Notes: generated from the sequence alone by a model not told the origin. 64,000 bases of DNA from CAZSXU01 sp964610505 (GCA_964610505.1 CAZSXU010000004.1:1-64000); one strand, 5' to 3'. Positions 36,849 through 46,190 are shown, numbered from the stretch's first letter. Made by a program: numbers and translations.

Positions 36849-38777
36849 CTACTCGTGGCGCGGTGAGATGGGCAGGGTCACCCTGAAAGTCGTGCCCGAT
36901 TCCTCGTCGCTCGAAACGTCGATGGTCCCGCCATGCTGCTTGACGATCTGGTGGACGATCGCCAGCCCCAACCCCGACCCCGAGGGCTTGGAGGTCGCGA
37001 ACGGCACGAACAATCGATCCAGCATCGCTTTCGGGATGGGCGGCCCGGGATTGTTCATGACGACGGTCAAACCCGTTTCCACCCGGAGCGTCTCGACTCG
37101 AATGGCTCCTCCCTCGGGCGTATTCTGGATCGCGTTGCGAAGTAAATTCAGCAGGACCTGTTTGATTTTGTCCCGATCCAGCATCAGATCCGGAAGGTCG
37201 CCCGCCAACCTCAGCGCCACGCTCTGGCGCTTCTCCCGGACTTCCATCACCACCAGCTGCAGCGTTTCCTCGACGAGCACGTTGATGCTTGAGCTCGTGC
37301 AGCGAATTCGCGTGTGCTGCGCGAGGCTGAGTTGCTCGTGGAGCAACCGCTCGAGACGGTCGGTTTCGCGGAGAATGACCTCCAACCACTTGGCCCGCTC
37401 GTCGTCGGGATCCAGGTTGCGCTTCACCAGCCGGGCGACGCCCCCGATGGCGGTGAGCGGATTGCGGATCTCGTGGGCGACGTTCGAGGTGATTTCCCCC
37501 AGGAGGGCCAGCCGCTCGACCCGCGCCGCCAGAGCCTCGGCTTCCCGAAGCCTACCCTCGGACTCCCTGACCGCCTGGAAGAGCCTGGCGTTCTGAATGG
37601 CGATGGCCGCCTGGTCACCCAGCACCGAGAGAAACCGCAGGTCGTCCTTGTCAAACGCCTTGGAGTTGAACGGAGGAACCGGGCGCTTGTCGAATACCGT
37701 GATGCCTCCGATCACCTCGTTGAGGGCAACCAGCGGCACACAGAGGAGAGACGAGATCTCCTCGATCCCCATGTCCGAGAACCGCCCGTCGCTGGCAAGA
37801 TCTTTGACCAGCAGAGGCTTCCGAAGTCTGATGGCCTCGCCCGCCGCACGCGTGGCCAGACCGCTCATTCGCCCCACGAGAACCGACTCACCCACTCCGA
37901 AGGCGGCCCCCACGCGAATGGCGTTCTCCCCCGCGCCTTCCTTCTCCTCAATCAGGTGAAGAACGGATCCGTTGGCGTCCAGCACCTGGGCCGAGATTCG
38001 GGCGATGAGGCTGAGCTCCTGCCCCAGATCCGTCGTGGAGAGAATGCTCTTGCTGACTTCGTGAAGCGTCTTGAGCTCCGCCAGCTTGCGCTTGGCATCC
38101 GAGAACATGCGGGCGTTCTCCACCGCCATGCCCGCCTGCGACGCCAGAGCCGCCAGCAGATACACTTGCTCGTCGTTGATCGTGCCCCCGGTGTACCGAT
38201 TGTCGGCCAGGATCGCGCCCAATCCCTTGCCCTTTGCCACTACGGGTGCAAGCGCGAACCCCTCGGAGCGAATGGGGGCGAACTCCGCAAGGACGGCGTC
38301 GTCCGGGGAGCCATTGGCGGGCACGCAGAAGACTTCCTTCTCGAGAATGGTGCGCACCAGAAGAGAATCGCTGTTGACGAGCGGAACGACGATGCTCCGA
38401 ACTCGCTTCGACAGTTCCGTTTGAATGCAGGCACCGGCGTCCGCCCGGGCAATGCCGATGATGTCCTCCAGGGAAAAGCCTTCGCTGTGCATGTTCTCCC
38501 AGATCTTCTTGGCTTCCTCTCCGGACGAAGGACCGATCCCCATCATCCCCCGGACGACCTTCAGCTCTTCATCCAGGAGGAAGAGAAACGCTCGATTGAA
38601 CCCAAGGGCGTGGCCCGCCGTCACGCAGGAAAGGATGACGGCCGAAATCTGATCCATCTCGATGGTGGAGTGAATGAAGCTCATGACTCGGAAGAGCAGT
38701 GAGGCCTCGGCCATGTGGCCCGCCGCTGCGTCAACCCCGCCCCCGGCCGGCACTACGCGTCGCTTCCGGCTGCTCAT
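36849..38777 (-). CDS. GAF-domain sensor histidine kinase
   Basis: 642 residues, no membrane segment. Two GAF domains (about 35-205 and 225-395) precede a HisKA dimerisation domain with the phospho-His in VAHEIRNPLTAIGG, and a HATPase_c domain (NLLRNAIQNTPEGG, then FATSKPSGSGLGLAIVH). A cytosolic kinase sensing a small ligand or redox/gas signal through GAF. Start ATG 38775-38777 with GGAG six bases upstream. A second ATG (38790-38792) is in frame. Likely phosphorylates the receiver protein encoded downstream. Confidence 0.9.
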   Translation of the reverse strand: MSSRKRRVVPAGGGVDAAAGHMAEASLLFRVMSFIHSTIEMDQISAVILSCVTAGHALGFNRAFLFLLDEELKVVRGMMGIGPSSGEEAKKIWENMHSEGFSLEDIIGIARADAGACIQTELSKRVRSIVVPLVNSDSLLVRTILEKEVFCVPANGSPDDAVLAEFAPIRSEGFALAPVVAKGKGLGAILADNRYTGGTINDEQVYLLAALASQAGMAVENARMFSDAKRKLAELKTLHEVSKSILSTTDLGQELSLIARISAQVLDANGSVLHLIEEKEGAGENAIRVGAAFGVGESVLVGRMSGLATRAAGEAIRLRKPLLVKDLASDGRFSDMGIEEISSLLCVPLVALNEVIGGITVFDKRPVPPFNSKAFDKDDLRFLSVLGDQAAIAIQNARLFQAVRESEGRLREAEALAARVERLALLGEITSNVAHEIRNPLTAIGGVARLVKRNLDPDDERAKWLEVILRETDRLERLLHEQLSLAQHTRIRCTSSSINVLVEETLQLVVMEVREKRQSVALRLAGDLPDLMLDRDKIKQVLLNLLRNAIQNTPEGGAIRVETLRVETGLTVVMNNPGPPIPKAMLDRLFVPFATSKPSGSGLGLAIVHQIVKQHGGTIDVSSDEESGTTFRVTLPISPRHE

Positions 38778-38841
38778 GCCTTCTCCATCCATGGTTGCGC
38801 TCGTGCCGGGCAGCAACACGAAACCGCCCGACGTCTCCAGA

Positions 38842-39834
38842 TCAATCCCCGGATGTCCGCCCGTATCCGTTGGGGTGAGCCTGGCGCCATACCCAGGCGG
38901 ACCGCACGATGTCATCGATCTCGGTCATCTCGGGCCGCCATCCCAGTTCCCGAACGGCCTTCTCGGCGCTTGCGACGAGGACCGCCGGATCACCCGAACG
39001 TCTGTCGACCTCCCGCCGGGGGACGCGTCTTCCCGTTACTCTCTCGGCGGACTGCACGACCTCTCGAACACTGTAGCCCGCCCCGTTGCCGAGGTTGAAC
39101 ACCCCTTCCCCTCCGTTGTCCAGGGCTTCGAGAGCCCGGATGTGCGCCTGGGCGAGATCCGTCACGTGCACGTAGTCGCGAATGCACGTTCCATCGCGAG
39201 TCTCGTAGTCCGTTCCGAAGATCTCCACCCCGTCCCGTTCCCCGGCCGCGGCGTCCAGGACCAGTGGAATCAGGTGCGTCTCGGGATCGTGATCCTCCCC
39301 CAGCCGCTCCGAGGCTCCCGCCGCGTTGAAGTAGCGGAGTCGAACGCTCTGAATGCCGTGCGCTCGGCCGTACCACTGGAGCGCCGACTCGAAAGCCATT
39401 TTCGACGCCCCGTACGGATTCGTCGGAATCTGGGAGTCCGTTTCCTCTATCGGCACGGATTCGGGCTCACCGTAGACGGCCGCAGTGGAGGAGAACACCA
39501 TCTTCGACACGCCGTGGGCCGCCATCGCATCCAGAAGCACAAGCCCGGCGCACAGGTTGGACCGGAAGTACTTCCCAGGCCGTTCCATAGACTCACCGAC
39601 CAGAGAATCCGCCGCGAAATGCATCACGGCATCGATGGAGTGGGACCCGAAAACCCGCCTCAGGGCCTCGGGGTCCCCGACGTCTCCTCGAATGAAGCGG
39701 GCCTCGGGTAGCACGGCTTCGCCGTGTCCCTTGGAGAGGTTGTCGAGAACCACCACACGGCGGCCCGTCCGGAGTAGCTCCTCGACCGCCACGCTGCCGA
39801 TGTAGCCGGCGCCTCCTGTAACCAGAATGCTCAC
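38842..39834 (-). CDS. galE: UDP-glucose 4-epimerase
   Basis: 330 residues, an extended short-chain dehydrogenase. NAD-binding TGGAGYIGS at the N-terminus, the catalytic SSTAAVYG and YGASK (Tyr-x3-Lys), and RYFNAAGA are typical of GalE. It interconverts UDP-glucose and UDP-galactose for surface glycans. GTG start at 39832-39834 with AAAGGGG upstream. An upstream in-frame GTG at 39856-39858 is the alternative. It lies just upstream of the GAF kinase on the same strand. Confidence 0.93.
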   Translation of the reverse strand: MSILVTGGAGYIGSVAVEELLRTGRRVVVLDNLSKGHGEAVLPEARFIRGDVGDPEALRRVFGSHSIDAVMHFAADSLVGESMERPGKYFRSNLCAGLVLLDAMAAHGVSKMVFSSTAAVYGEPESVPIEETDSQIPTNPYGASKMAFESALQWYGRAHGIQSVRLRYFNAAGASERLGEDHDPETHLIPLVLDAAAGERDGVEIFGTDYETRDGTCIRDYVHVTDLAQAHIRALEALDNGGEGVFNLGNGAGYSVREVVQSAERVTGRRVPRREVDRRSGDPAVLVASAEKAVRELGWRPEMTEIDDIVRSAWVWRQAHPNGYGRTSGD

Positions 39835-39943
39835 TTCCTGCCCCTTTCTGCGGTTCACCTGCCCCCATTCTACATCACGGGGGGCAATAGTGTCAAAAAA
39901 ACGTCAAGGGGCCAGCATATCCACGTTCGACGCCGGTTTCACG

Positions 39944-39973
39944 TTGACAGGCACTACCCCGGTATGTTACAAT
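39944..39973 (+). promoter_or_regulatory. Strong sigma-70 promoter for the 73-aa protein gene
   Basis: TTGACA (39944-39949), 18-nt spacer, TACAAT (39968-39973). The predicted start at about 39980 gives an 80-nt leader before ATG 40060. Confidence 0.88.
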
Positions 39974-40059
39974 TGGCCTGTCCTTGAGAGGAAACACTTC
40001 TCTCTGCCGCGTGAACCCTAGGCCCCTGCAAAGGGCGGTCCGGAAGAGGTCGGCTGTCG

Positions 40060-40281
40060 ATGGTGCACATTTCCAAAGATCTGGCTTTTTCCGAGAAAGT
40101 GGCCAAAGAGCACGGTGTTCGCAGCATGCAACACTCGGTCGCTCGAATTTATGGTCCTCCGGACGATCAGGTCCTTTTTGCAGATTCCCTGACGTGGTAT
40201 TACCTGAGCGAAGGCATTGCCTTCGTTTTTGATAAGGATGCAATAGAGAAAGTCATCGAGCTCCACACTCGAGGCAAGTAA
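40060..40281 (+). CDS. Small conserved-looking cytosolic protein, 73 aa, function unknown
   Basis: I do not recognise this family. It is acidic-basic mixed with no signal peptide or membrane span. Features: MVHISKDLAFSEKVAKEHG helix, a central ARIYGPPDDQVLFADSLTWY and FVFDKDAIEKVIELHTRGK at the end. Codon use matches the neighbours, and it has its own strong promoter (39944) and a terminator (40341), so it is a monocistronic and probably well-expressed gene. ATG 40060 has AGAGG ten bases upstream. Confidence 0.75.
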   Translation: MVHISKDLAFSEKVAKEHGVRSMQHSVARIYGPPDDQVLFADSLTWYYLSEGIAFVFDKDAIEKVIELHTRGK

Positions 40282-40340
40282 CTTCTCTGGTCCCAGCTCT
40301 GGGGCGGGCGGGAGCCTCCCCGAGGGCCCTCAGCATCAAG

Positions 40341-40374
40341 AAGCACAGGCGTTTCCCGCCTGTGCTTTCTCTTC
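40341..40374 (+). terminator. Rho-independent terminator
   Basis: AAGCACAGGCG and CGCCTGTGCTT form a long stem with a TTTCC-type loop, followed by TTCTCTTC. It ends the 73-aa gene before the response regulator. Confidence 0.85.
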
Positions 40375-40494
40375 GCCCGGGTCCAGAGAGAGAATCCCGT
40401 CCCTGGACGCGGGGTGCCGCTCGCGAGCTAAAGATGTGGCAATCGCTGCCGATACATCTCCTGAGAGAACCCGCGCTCGCGAGGGACATGCCCA

Positions 40495-40881
40495 ATGGCA
40501 AAACACATTCTTGTGGTCGACGACCAAGTCAGCATGAGAGAGACGCTGACCGACATGCTGGAAATCTTCGGCTATGAGTCGTCCGCTGCCGGCAACGGCG
40601 AAGAAGCACTCCAGATTCTGGGCCACGCGGAGTTCGATCTGGTCATTGCCGATCTGAACATGCCCCGCATGGACGGCATGGCTCTGCTGGAGCACATCAA
40701 GGCGAAGTGGCCGGACCTGCCCGTCGTGATCATTACCGGATACCGGACCGTCCACACCGAGAAGAAGATCCTGCAGAAGGGAGCGGACGGGTTCATCCCG
40801 AAACCGTGCACGCTGAAGCGGGTAAAGGACATCGTTAACGCCGCCCTGAAGAAGGAAACCGCGACGCCCCGTTTGGAATAA
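40495..40881 (+). CDS. Single-domain response regulator
   Basis: 128 residues, receiver domain only: LVVDDQVSM, phosphoacceptor Asp in LVIADLNMPRMDG, Thr in IITGYRT and Lys in FIPKPC. GAGGGA lies eight bases before the ATG at 40495. No kinase is adjacent. Possible partners in the window are the kinases at 36849 and 47528, which is inference only. Confidence 0.9.
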   Translation: MAKHILVVDDQVSMRETLTDMLEIFGYESSAAGNGEEALQILGHAEFDLVIADLNMPRMDGMALLEHIKAKWPDLPVVIITGYRTVHTEKKILQKGADGFIPKPCTLKRVKDIVNAALKKETATPRLE

Positions 40882-41026
40882 GCGCCACCGGCGAGTGGTC
40901 TTTCAAGCCGGGCGCCGCGGACCCACGGCCCCTCCTGCGCATCACCCTCTGGCCCGGCCGGCCGGAGCCGTTTTCCCCCTCGATCTCGAGATTCCGAATG
41001 CGCCTACCGGGTCCCCTCCAGGGCAG

Positions 41027-41058
41027 AAAAAACCGGGGCGGGCTCCAGCCCACCCCGG
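41027..41058 (-). terminator. Rho-independent terminator after the 35-aa membrane protein
   Basis: On the minus strand CCGGGGTGGGCT and the facing GCCCGCCCCGG form a strong stem, followed by TTTTTT (41027-41032). Confidence 0.88.
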
Positions 41059-41124
41059 CGATGTTGTCCCCCTCCCTACCGGATCTCCGTCGATCCGATG
41101 GGCAACTCGACGCTCCGTCCGCAC

Positions 41125-41232
41125 CTACTGGAGCAACGGCTTGACCCACAGGAAGTACACGCCCGTCAACATGAAGGCGACCACGATTACAGCCGTACCC
41201 CAGAAGAGAATCCGTTCCGCCCATTTCTCCAC
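41125..41232 (-). CDS. 35-aa single-span membrane protein, function unknown
   Basis: GTG start at 41230-41232 with AGGGGAA about nine bases upstream, stop TAG at 41125-41127. The product has MEKWAERILFWGT at the N-terminus, a hydrophobic helix (about residues 8-29, including AVIVVAFMLTGVYFLW) and a short VKPLLQ tail. It is followed by a strong terminator and lies downstream of the TPR gene on the same strand. No family is recognised. The size and layout resemble small accessory subunits of membrane complexes. Confidence 0.6.
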   Translation of the reverse strand: MEKWAERILFWGTAVIVVAFMLTGVYFLWVKPLLQ

Positions 41233-41458
41233 TGCTCAAATTCCCCTATCAACGCGTCCGGCCGGATCGTCTCGCATTCGGGAGCTGAAGTCAAGCAAGA
41301 AGCGGTACTGAGCCCGGTGCTCCGAGTGCCGCCCTCTGAAGCCCCCGAGGGTGCCCGCAGAACGCCGGGCTCCCCCATCCGTGTTCTCTACGCGCTCTGT
41401 CGCGAGCGTGCCCGCTTGATTCCGGACCGGCGCAACCGGCCGCCGCGGTCTCCTCGCG

Positions 41459-42649
41459 CTACTTGCGGAATTCGTTCCTCGGCTGCCATCCCTCAAAGGG
41501 CTCCCGCATCCATCGCTTCGCGGCACCGTGGGTTTTCCCGTAAGCCTTCATCTTCAACACCCGCCGGTAATGGGTCCGGGCGGCCTCGCGCCGGCCTTCC
41601 ATGTCATGGATCTGACCCATTCGCAGGTGCGTCCAGGCAACCACCCACTCGGGCCCATCCGGATCGTCCGCCACGAGTGACTCGAACTCGGCGAGCGCCC
41701 GCGCGTTGTCGCCCCTAAAGAAGTGGGCCTTGGCCAGATAGTACCGAGCGCGCACGCGAACATCATCGGCGAACAGGAACGAGCTTCCGTCCAACCGGGC
41801 CAGCAGATCCTCCAGCGCAGCGATCGCCTCACGCCAGCGACCGAGATGATTGACGAAGATCAGCACTTTCATCAATGGGAAGAACGGGTTCTCCGGATAC
41901 CGCCGCGCCAGGTCCCTCGTCAGCTGAAGTGCCGTGACGTAGTCCTTCTCGTGATCCTTCATGATGTCCAAAAGGAAGAACTGGGCCTCCGATCGCGTGT
42001 ACGTCCCCTCGCGCATGGCCAGCCGGAGTTGGCGGAGTCCCTTATCCCGATCCCCCGCCGGAATGAAGGCGACCACCCGCAGGATCTGGAAGTACTTCGG
42101 CAACACGTCCACATAGTAGTTGTACATTCCGAGGCCCAGGTTGGCGTCGATCCAGTCGGGCCTGAGCGCGCTCACCTTTTCCAGGAGTTCCTTGGCCTTC
42201 TTGCCGTCCCATGCCGCGCCCCACCACCGGGTCTCCAGAATCCGGTACCGTGCGCGGAACCCGTATGCGCCTCCCAGGTAGAAGAGAGCCTCGACGTCGT
42301 CGGGATCCGTCTTGAGCCGCGCGTTGCCACGCTCAATGGCCAGCCGGAGATTCTCTTCCACGTGGCGCCCGACCTCCTCGTCCTCGGGGTCGATCAGGTA
42401 CATCCACCAGTAGGTGGCGCCCCGGTAGAAATGCCCTACGGGGGAGTCGGGGTCCATTGCGACGATCTGATCGCAGATCTCAAGCGCCCGTGGAAAACGG
42501 CCGGCGAACACCTCTTCGATGCCCTCGGAGATGTAGGAGTGAAACGGGCCGGACTCGCCCAGAGGCGCCGCCGGGCAAGGACTCCCGCTCACAAGGAATC
42601 CCAGCAACCCGCCGAGAACGCCGCCCAGCATCCGCCTTGCTCGCCTCAT
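41459..42649 (-). CDS. Exported TPR-repeat protein
   Basis: 396 residues. N-terminal basic segment and hydrophobic signal (MLGGVLGGLLGFLVSGSPCPAA), then TPR-like helical repeats: GHFYRGATYWWMY, EALFYLGGAYGFRARYRI, ARYYLAKAHFFRGDNARALAEFE and HLRMGQIHDMEGRREAARTHYR. Periplasmic or outer-membrane-attached scaffold by inference. It is transcribed divergently from the Omp85-type gene. The longest frame starts opposite that gene's ATG, so the start at 42647-42649 is preferred. Confidence 0.8.
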   Translation of the reverse strand: MRRARRMLGGVLGGLLGFLVSGSPCPAAPLGESGPFHSYISEGIEEVFAGRFPRALEICDQIVAMDPDSPVGHFYRGATYWWMYLIDPEDEEVGRHVEENLRLAIERGNARLKTDPDDVEALFYLGGAYGFRARYRILETRWWGAAWDGKKAKELLEKVSALRPDWIDANLGLGMYNYYVDVLPKYFQILRVVAFIPAGDRDKGLRQLRLAMREGTYTRSEAQFFLLDIMKDHEKDYVTALQLTRDLARRYPENPFFPLMKVLIFVNHLGRWREAIAALEDLLARLDGSSFLFADDVRVRARYYLAKAHFFRGDNARALAEFESLVADDPDGPEWVVAWTHLRMGQIHDMEGRREAARTHYRRVLKMKAYGKTHGAAKRWMREPFEGWQPRNEFRK

Positions 42650-42725
42650 CCGCCGTCCGTTCAAGGTCTTCGCTCTCCCCGCACTTCGGCTTGCGCCGAC
42701 CAATGTCCGAATGTAGTATCGGGCC

Positions 42726-44024
42726 ATGATCCCGACAAGTCAATCGCTCCCCGGCATCCTGTGCCGGATACTCGCGTCGGTCGCCGCCATTCTTGTCTTC
42801 GGGTCCCCTGCAGCTGCCCGGTCCCAGGGTCTTCCCCCTCCCACGCCCACCCTCGTCACCGACATTCGAGTGGAGGGAAACGAGCGCACCGAAACTCACG
42901 TGATCTTGAGAGAGATGCAGACACAGGTCGGCGATCCCTACGATCCGGAGCAGGCGAGTCGGGATCGAGACCGCATCGACAACCTGGACCTCTTCAGCGA
43001 AGTCAGGGTCGATACCCTGTGGCACGAGAACAGGATGCTCATTCGGGTCCGCGTCAAGGAACGGCTCGTTTGGCTGCCCACCGAGTGGATTCCCTATCCG
43101 ATTCTCGACTGGAGCGATGAGACCGGGTGGACGTACGGTTTCGGACTGACGAACCCCAACGAATCGGGCCGGAACCGATCCTTCACGCTCATCATGGAGG
43201 GCGGCGGGCGGCGGACGGGCCACTTCCGGTACTCCGATCCGTGGATCACGGGCAACCACGGATCCGCGGCCGTTTCCCTCGTCTGGAGCGAGTATGACGA
43301 CTTCGAAGGCCAGACCAACCGGTGGAGCGCCGTCGGCCTCGGCCTCGGCACCTATCTTGGCACCTGGGGACGAGCGAGACTCTCTCTGGAGGGGTCGGAG
43401 ATTGAAACGGACGCGTGGCGGACGGCCTCGGGCACACGGAGGGACCGGATCCGTTCTCTAGGGATGGGGATGGCGTACGATACGCGCGACGTCTACGCGG
43501 ATCCACGATCCGGCGCCTACGCGGGAGGATTCCTGGAACGGTCGCTCCCCGTCTTCGACGGGACGGTCGACTACGCGTCGTATCGGTTGGACGTGAGAGG
43601 ATTCCGGACGGTAACGCCGGGCCGAATCCTGGCGGCGCGCGCGTCCGTACGCTACCGGGACCGCCCCGTTCCCGACTACCGCCGACTGCGTCTGGGGGGA
43701 TTCGGCAACGTCCGCGGGCTTCACCCTCTGAGCTTCAAGGGCCGGAACCGGATCCTCGGCGCCGTCGAGGTACGCATTGTCCTGAAGGAAAAGAGAAGTT
43801 ATGACTTCTGGTTCGTCCGCAACGTGGATCTTGGCCTGATGGCGGCGCTTTTCGGCGACGTGGGATCGGTCTGGGACGGCGACGCTCTTCCCGCGTGGGA
43901 CGAGTTCTATGGTTCCGTCGGGGCGGGAATCCGCATCCTGTCCCAGCAAGTCGTGCGACTCGAGGTGGCGTATTCCCGCCGGGACGGGACCCGGTGGATC
44001 GCCGCCACCGGTATGCCGTTCTGA
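42726..44024 (+). CDS. Omp85/TamA-like outer-membrane barrel protein with one POTRA domain
   Basis: 432 residues. Signal peptide (to about residue 34), then a single POTRA-like domain (LVTDIRVEGNERTETHVILREM, then DNLDLFSEVRVDTL), then a beta barrel of about 300 residues. The barrel carries the LRLGGFGNVRGL motif and ends in phenylalanine (ATGMPF), as outer-membrane barrels do. BamA has five POTRAs, so this is a short accessory member that may insert or export a specific substrate. The adjacent divergent TPR protein is a candidate partner. It is the best evidence here for a diderm envelope. Confidence 0.85.
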   Translation: MIPTSQSLPGILCRILASVAAILVFGSPAAARSQGLPPPTPTLVTDIRVEGNERTETHVILREMQTQVGDPYDPEQASRDRDRIDNLDLFSEVRVDTLWHENRMLIRVRVKERLVWLPTEWIPYPILDWSDETGWTYGFGLTNPNESGRNRSFTLIMEGGGRRTGHFRYSDPWITGNHGSAAVSLVWSEYDDFEGQTNRWSAVGLGLGTYLGTWGRARLSLEGSEIETDAWRTASGTRRDRIRSLGMGMAYDTRDVYADPRSGAYAGGFLERSLPVFDGTVDYASYRLDVRGFRTVTPGRILAARASVRYRDRPVPDYRRLRLGGFGNVRGLHPLSFKGRNRILGAVEVRIVLKEKRSYDFWFVRNVDLGLMAALFGDVGSVWDGDALPAWDEFYGSVGAGIRILSQQVVRLEVAYSRRDGTRWIAATGMPF

Positions 44025-44091
44025 GCCGAGATCCGACCCGTGATCCGCAGATGGGTTCTTGGGGTCGCCTCCGGCCGATGCGAGCTGCGGA

Positions 44092-44625
44092 CTATCTCTT
44101 CGAGAAGCGAGTCAGGAAGGCATGGTGAAACGCGCTCCGCCCTTCCTCATCCAGCAGAGCGAAGGTCACTTGCCGAATGCGCTCCGAGTCGATCAGGAGG
44201 TTGATCGCCTCGTCGACCATCGCGGCGGCACACACGAAGACAGACACTCCGCCCACACCCGTGCCGAGAGCCGGGAACGCCACTGAGTGAAAACCCTTTT
44301 CTTCGGCCAGCGTCAACGCCGCGCGCGTGGCCATGCGGATCTTCTCTTCGTCGGTTTTCAGATCCTGCCCCATGACCACCGCGTGAATCACGTGCGTCGC
44401 CTTGAGTGCGCCCGCTCCTGTCGCAATCGCCTCGCCGACGGTGAGCGGGCCCTGACGGATCGCCTCGTTCTCGATGTCCTGCCCGCCCGCCTTCTTGATC
44501 GCGCTGGCGAGTCCGCCCCCCATCCACAGGTGCGTGTTGGCCGAGTTGACGATTGCGTCGACCTCCATCTCCGTGATGTCTCCGGCAACGACGTCTACGG
44601 TGGCCGGTCCAATCTTGAAACTCAC
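44092..44625 (-). CDS. Macro domain protein (ADP-ribose binding/deacylase)
   Basis: 177 residues. A single macro domain: VVAGDITEMEVDAIVNSAN, the GGGLASAIKKAGG loop, GPLTVGEAIATGAG and PALGTGVGGV. Such proteins bind ADP-ribose and may remove O-acetyl-ADP-ribose or ADP-ribosyl groups. GTG start at 44623-44625 with AGGAG directly upstream. It could process products of Sir2-type enzymes such as the one at 51002-52075, but no direct link is visible. Confidence 0.92.
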   Translation of the reverse strand: MSFKIGPATVDVVAGDITEMEVDAIVNSANTHLWMGGGLASAIKKAGGQDIENEAIRQGPLTVGEAIATGAGALKATHVIHAVVMGQDLKTDEEKIRMATRAALTLAEEKGFHSVAFPALGTGVGGVSVFVCAAAMVDEAINLLIDSERIRQVTFALLDEEGRSAFHHAFLTRFSKR

Positions 44626-44823
44626 CGGACTCCTCCCGATGTTCGTTCGACACTGAGAACGCCGAACATCCGAGCCCGAAGAATAGGGTACGCCGCACCC
44701 CGCTGCAAGCGGAAATCGCCCACCCGCAGGCCCGATCATCCGCAGCCGCGCCGGCTCCGCGGATAGAGGGCCACGGTCGTCCAGCGGATCGCCCCCACGC
44801 GTCCGGGGGTCACGCCCGATCCC

Positions 44824-45888
44824 CTACGGAGGCCCCAGAATCCTCCGAAGACGCTCCTCGATCGCGGCCGCCGCGATCTCGTGACCCCGGGCATTGGGAT
44901 GAAAGATGTCGGCAGGGTCATCTCGGACCTCTGCGACCTCGTAGTGCGCGTAGATCGGCAGGAGATCCAGAACGACGAACCCGTTCCGCTCGGCCGCCAA
45001 CGCCACTTGCGCGTGCAGCGGTTCGACCCCCCCCGCATACCAATCGTCCGGAAGGAAGAAGGGGAACACCACCAGAAGAACCGGACAAGAATGCTCGGAA
45101 GCGAACCAGGCGATTCGATTGAACCCTTCGAGGACCGACCGCCAGCCTTCCGATCCCGGGGCATAGAGCTGGTGCCAGTACTTGTACGGTCCATGTGCGT
45201 AGTCGGGGCCGAAGACGGGAACGCGCGGGGCCCGGCGCGAAGAATCGATGCCGAGCGCGATCCCGATCGCATCCCAGAGGTACAGGCGGGGCGGCGAGGG
45301 ATCGAGAAACCAGCGGGTCGGGGTCAGCGAGTTGGCCACATCATTCATACAGTAGGCGACGATGATGAGATCCGGGTCAAACCCGGCCGCCGCCGCTTCC
45401 AGCAGGCGAGCCTCCTGAATGGTTTTGTAGCCATTGACGCAGAAGTTCAGGACTTCGACCGGCCGGCCGGCCCACGACGAGGCCAGCCCGCGTTCGAGCA
45501 GAGTCGAGAGCCGCCGTTCATAGGGCAACGTGATTCCCGCGCCGATGGAATCTCCCAGGAGCACAATGCGCAGCATCCCCTGCGATTTCTCCAGAGTCAC
45601 GTCTTCGGACCTGAGAATCCCGTGGGCCTCGGTGTATCGAATCCCTTCTTTGCGGTAGTCCGGACGATGGACAAACATGAGTTCGGGGTCGTCCGACCGG
45701 ATCCAGATGCTCGCCTGCCGGGCTTCGACCGCCTCCTCATCCAGGCGGTAGGTGCCTCGCAGATGATGAAACACACGCAGTCCCACCTCGGCCGCGACCA
45801 CCGCACCCAGGGTCGCCACAAGCACCGCCACGAGTGGAAACACCCAGGGCCGTACGTTTCCTCCACCTTGTCGTTCGGGACTTCCCAC
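44824..45888 (-). CDS. Membrane-anchored SGNH/GDSL hydrolase
   Basis: 354 residues. An N-terminal membrane segment (PWVFPLVAVLVATLGAVVAA) anchors a periplasmic SGNH domain. The nucleophile Ser is in LLGDSIGAG, the block III Asn in VAYCMNDVANS and the Asp-x-x-His pair in DIFHPNARGH. Possible roles are deacetylation of a surface polysaccharide or lipid ester hydrolysis. GTG start at 45886-45888 with GGGGAGGG upstream. The longer frame upstream runs through the 37-bp repeats and is rejected. Confidence 0.85.
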   Translation of the reverse strand: MGSPERQGGGNVRPWVFPLVAVLVATLGAVVAAEVGLRVFHHLRGTYRLDEEAVEARQASIWIRSDDPELMFVHRPDYRKEGIRYTEAHGILRSEDVTLEKSQGMLRIVLLGDSIGAGITLPYERRLSTLLERGLASSWAGRPVEVLNFCVNGYKTIQEARLLEAAAAGFDPDLIIVAYCMNDVANSLTPTRWFLDPSPPRLYLWDAIGIALGIDSSRRAPRVPVFGPDYAHGPYKYWHQLYAPGSEGWRSVLEGFNRIAWFASEHSCPVLLVVFPFFLPDDWYAGGVEPLHAQVALAAERNGFVVLDLLPIYAHYEVAEVRDDPADIFHPNARGHEIAAAAIEERLRRILGPP

Positions 45889-46042
45889 GAACGCCCTCCC
45901 CGTCTCCCGGATCCTCGGCGATCCTCTTCCGCTGCCGTCAAGATAGCCGTCCCGCGCTCCGCCCTCAACCTCTTTGTGAACGGCGAACGGCCGGCCGCCC
46001 GACTGCGACGCAAGCGGAGGAAGATCTCGCTGGCCGACTACC

Positions 46043-46190
46043 CGTGGCACCCGGCGAGAAAACCTGCCGGACAACTGCCCATCGCACCCGGCGAGAAAAC
46101 CTGCCGGACAACTGCCCATCGCACACGGCGAGAAAACCTGCCGGACAACTACCCATCGCACACGGCGACAAAAGCCGCTGGACAAACATC
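46043..46190. repeat. 37-bp intergenic tandem repeat
   Basis: Unit starts at 46052, 46089, 46126 and 46163 (period 37 bp, about four copies, the last divergent). It sits between the divergent SGNH hydrolase and adenosine deaminase genes. On the minus strand each unit contains GTGCGATGGGCAGTTG, close to GTGCGACTGGCAGCTG of the 41-bp repeat. No spacers, so not a CRISPR. Confidence 0.95.

Noticed and set aside
45889..46185. N-terminal extension of the SGNH hydrolase through the repeats
   Set aside because: The extension is made of repeat translation and Arg/Gly-rich shadow. A GTG with GGGGAGGG immediately precedes the membrane anchor.
46043..46190. Possible CRISPR array
   Set aside because: Units are directly adjacent with no unique spacers, and no cas genes are nearby. 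The same holds for 34927-35080 and 54231-54640.
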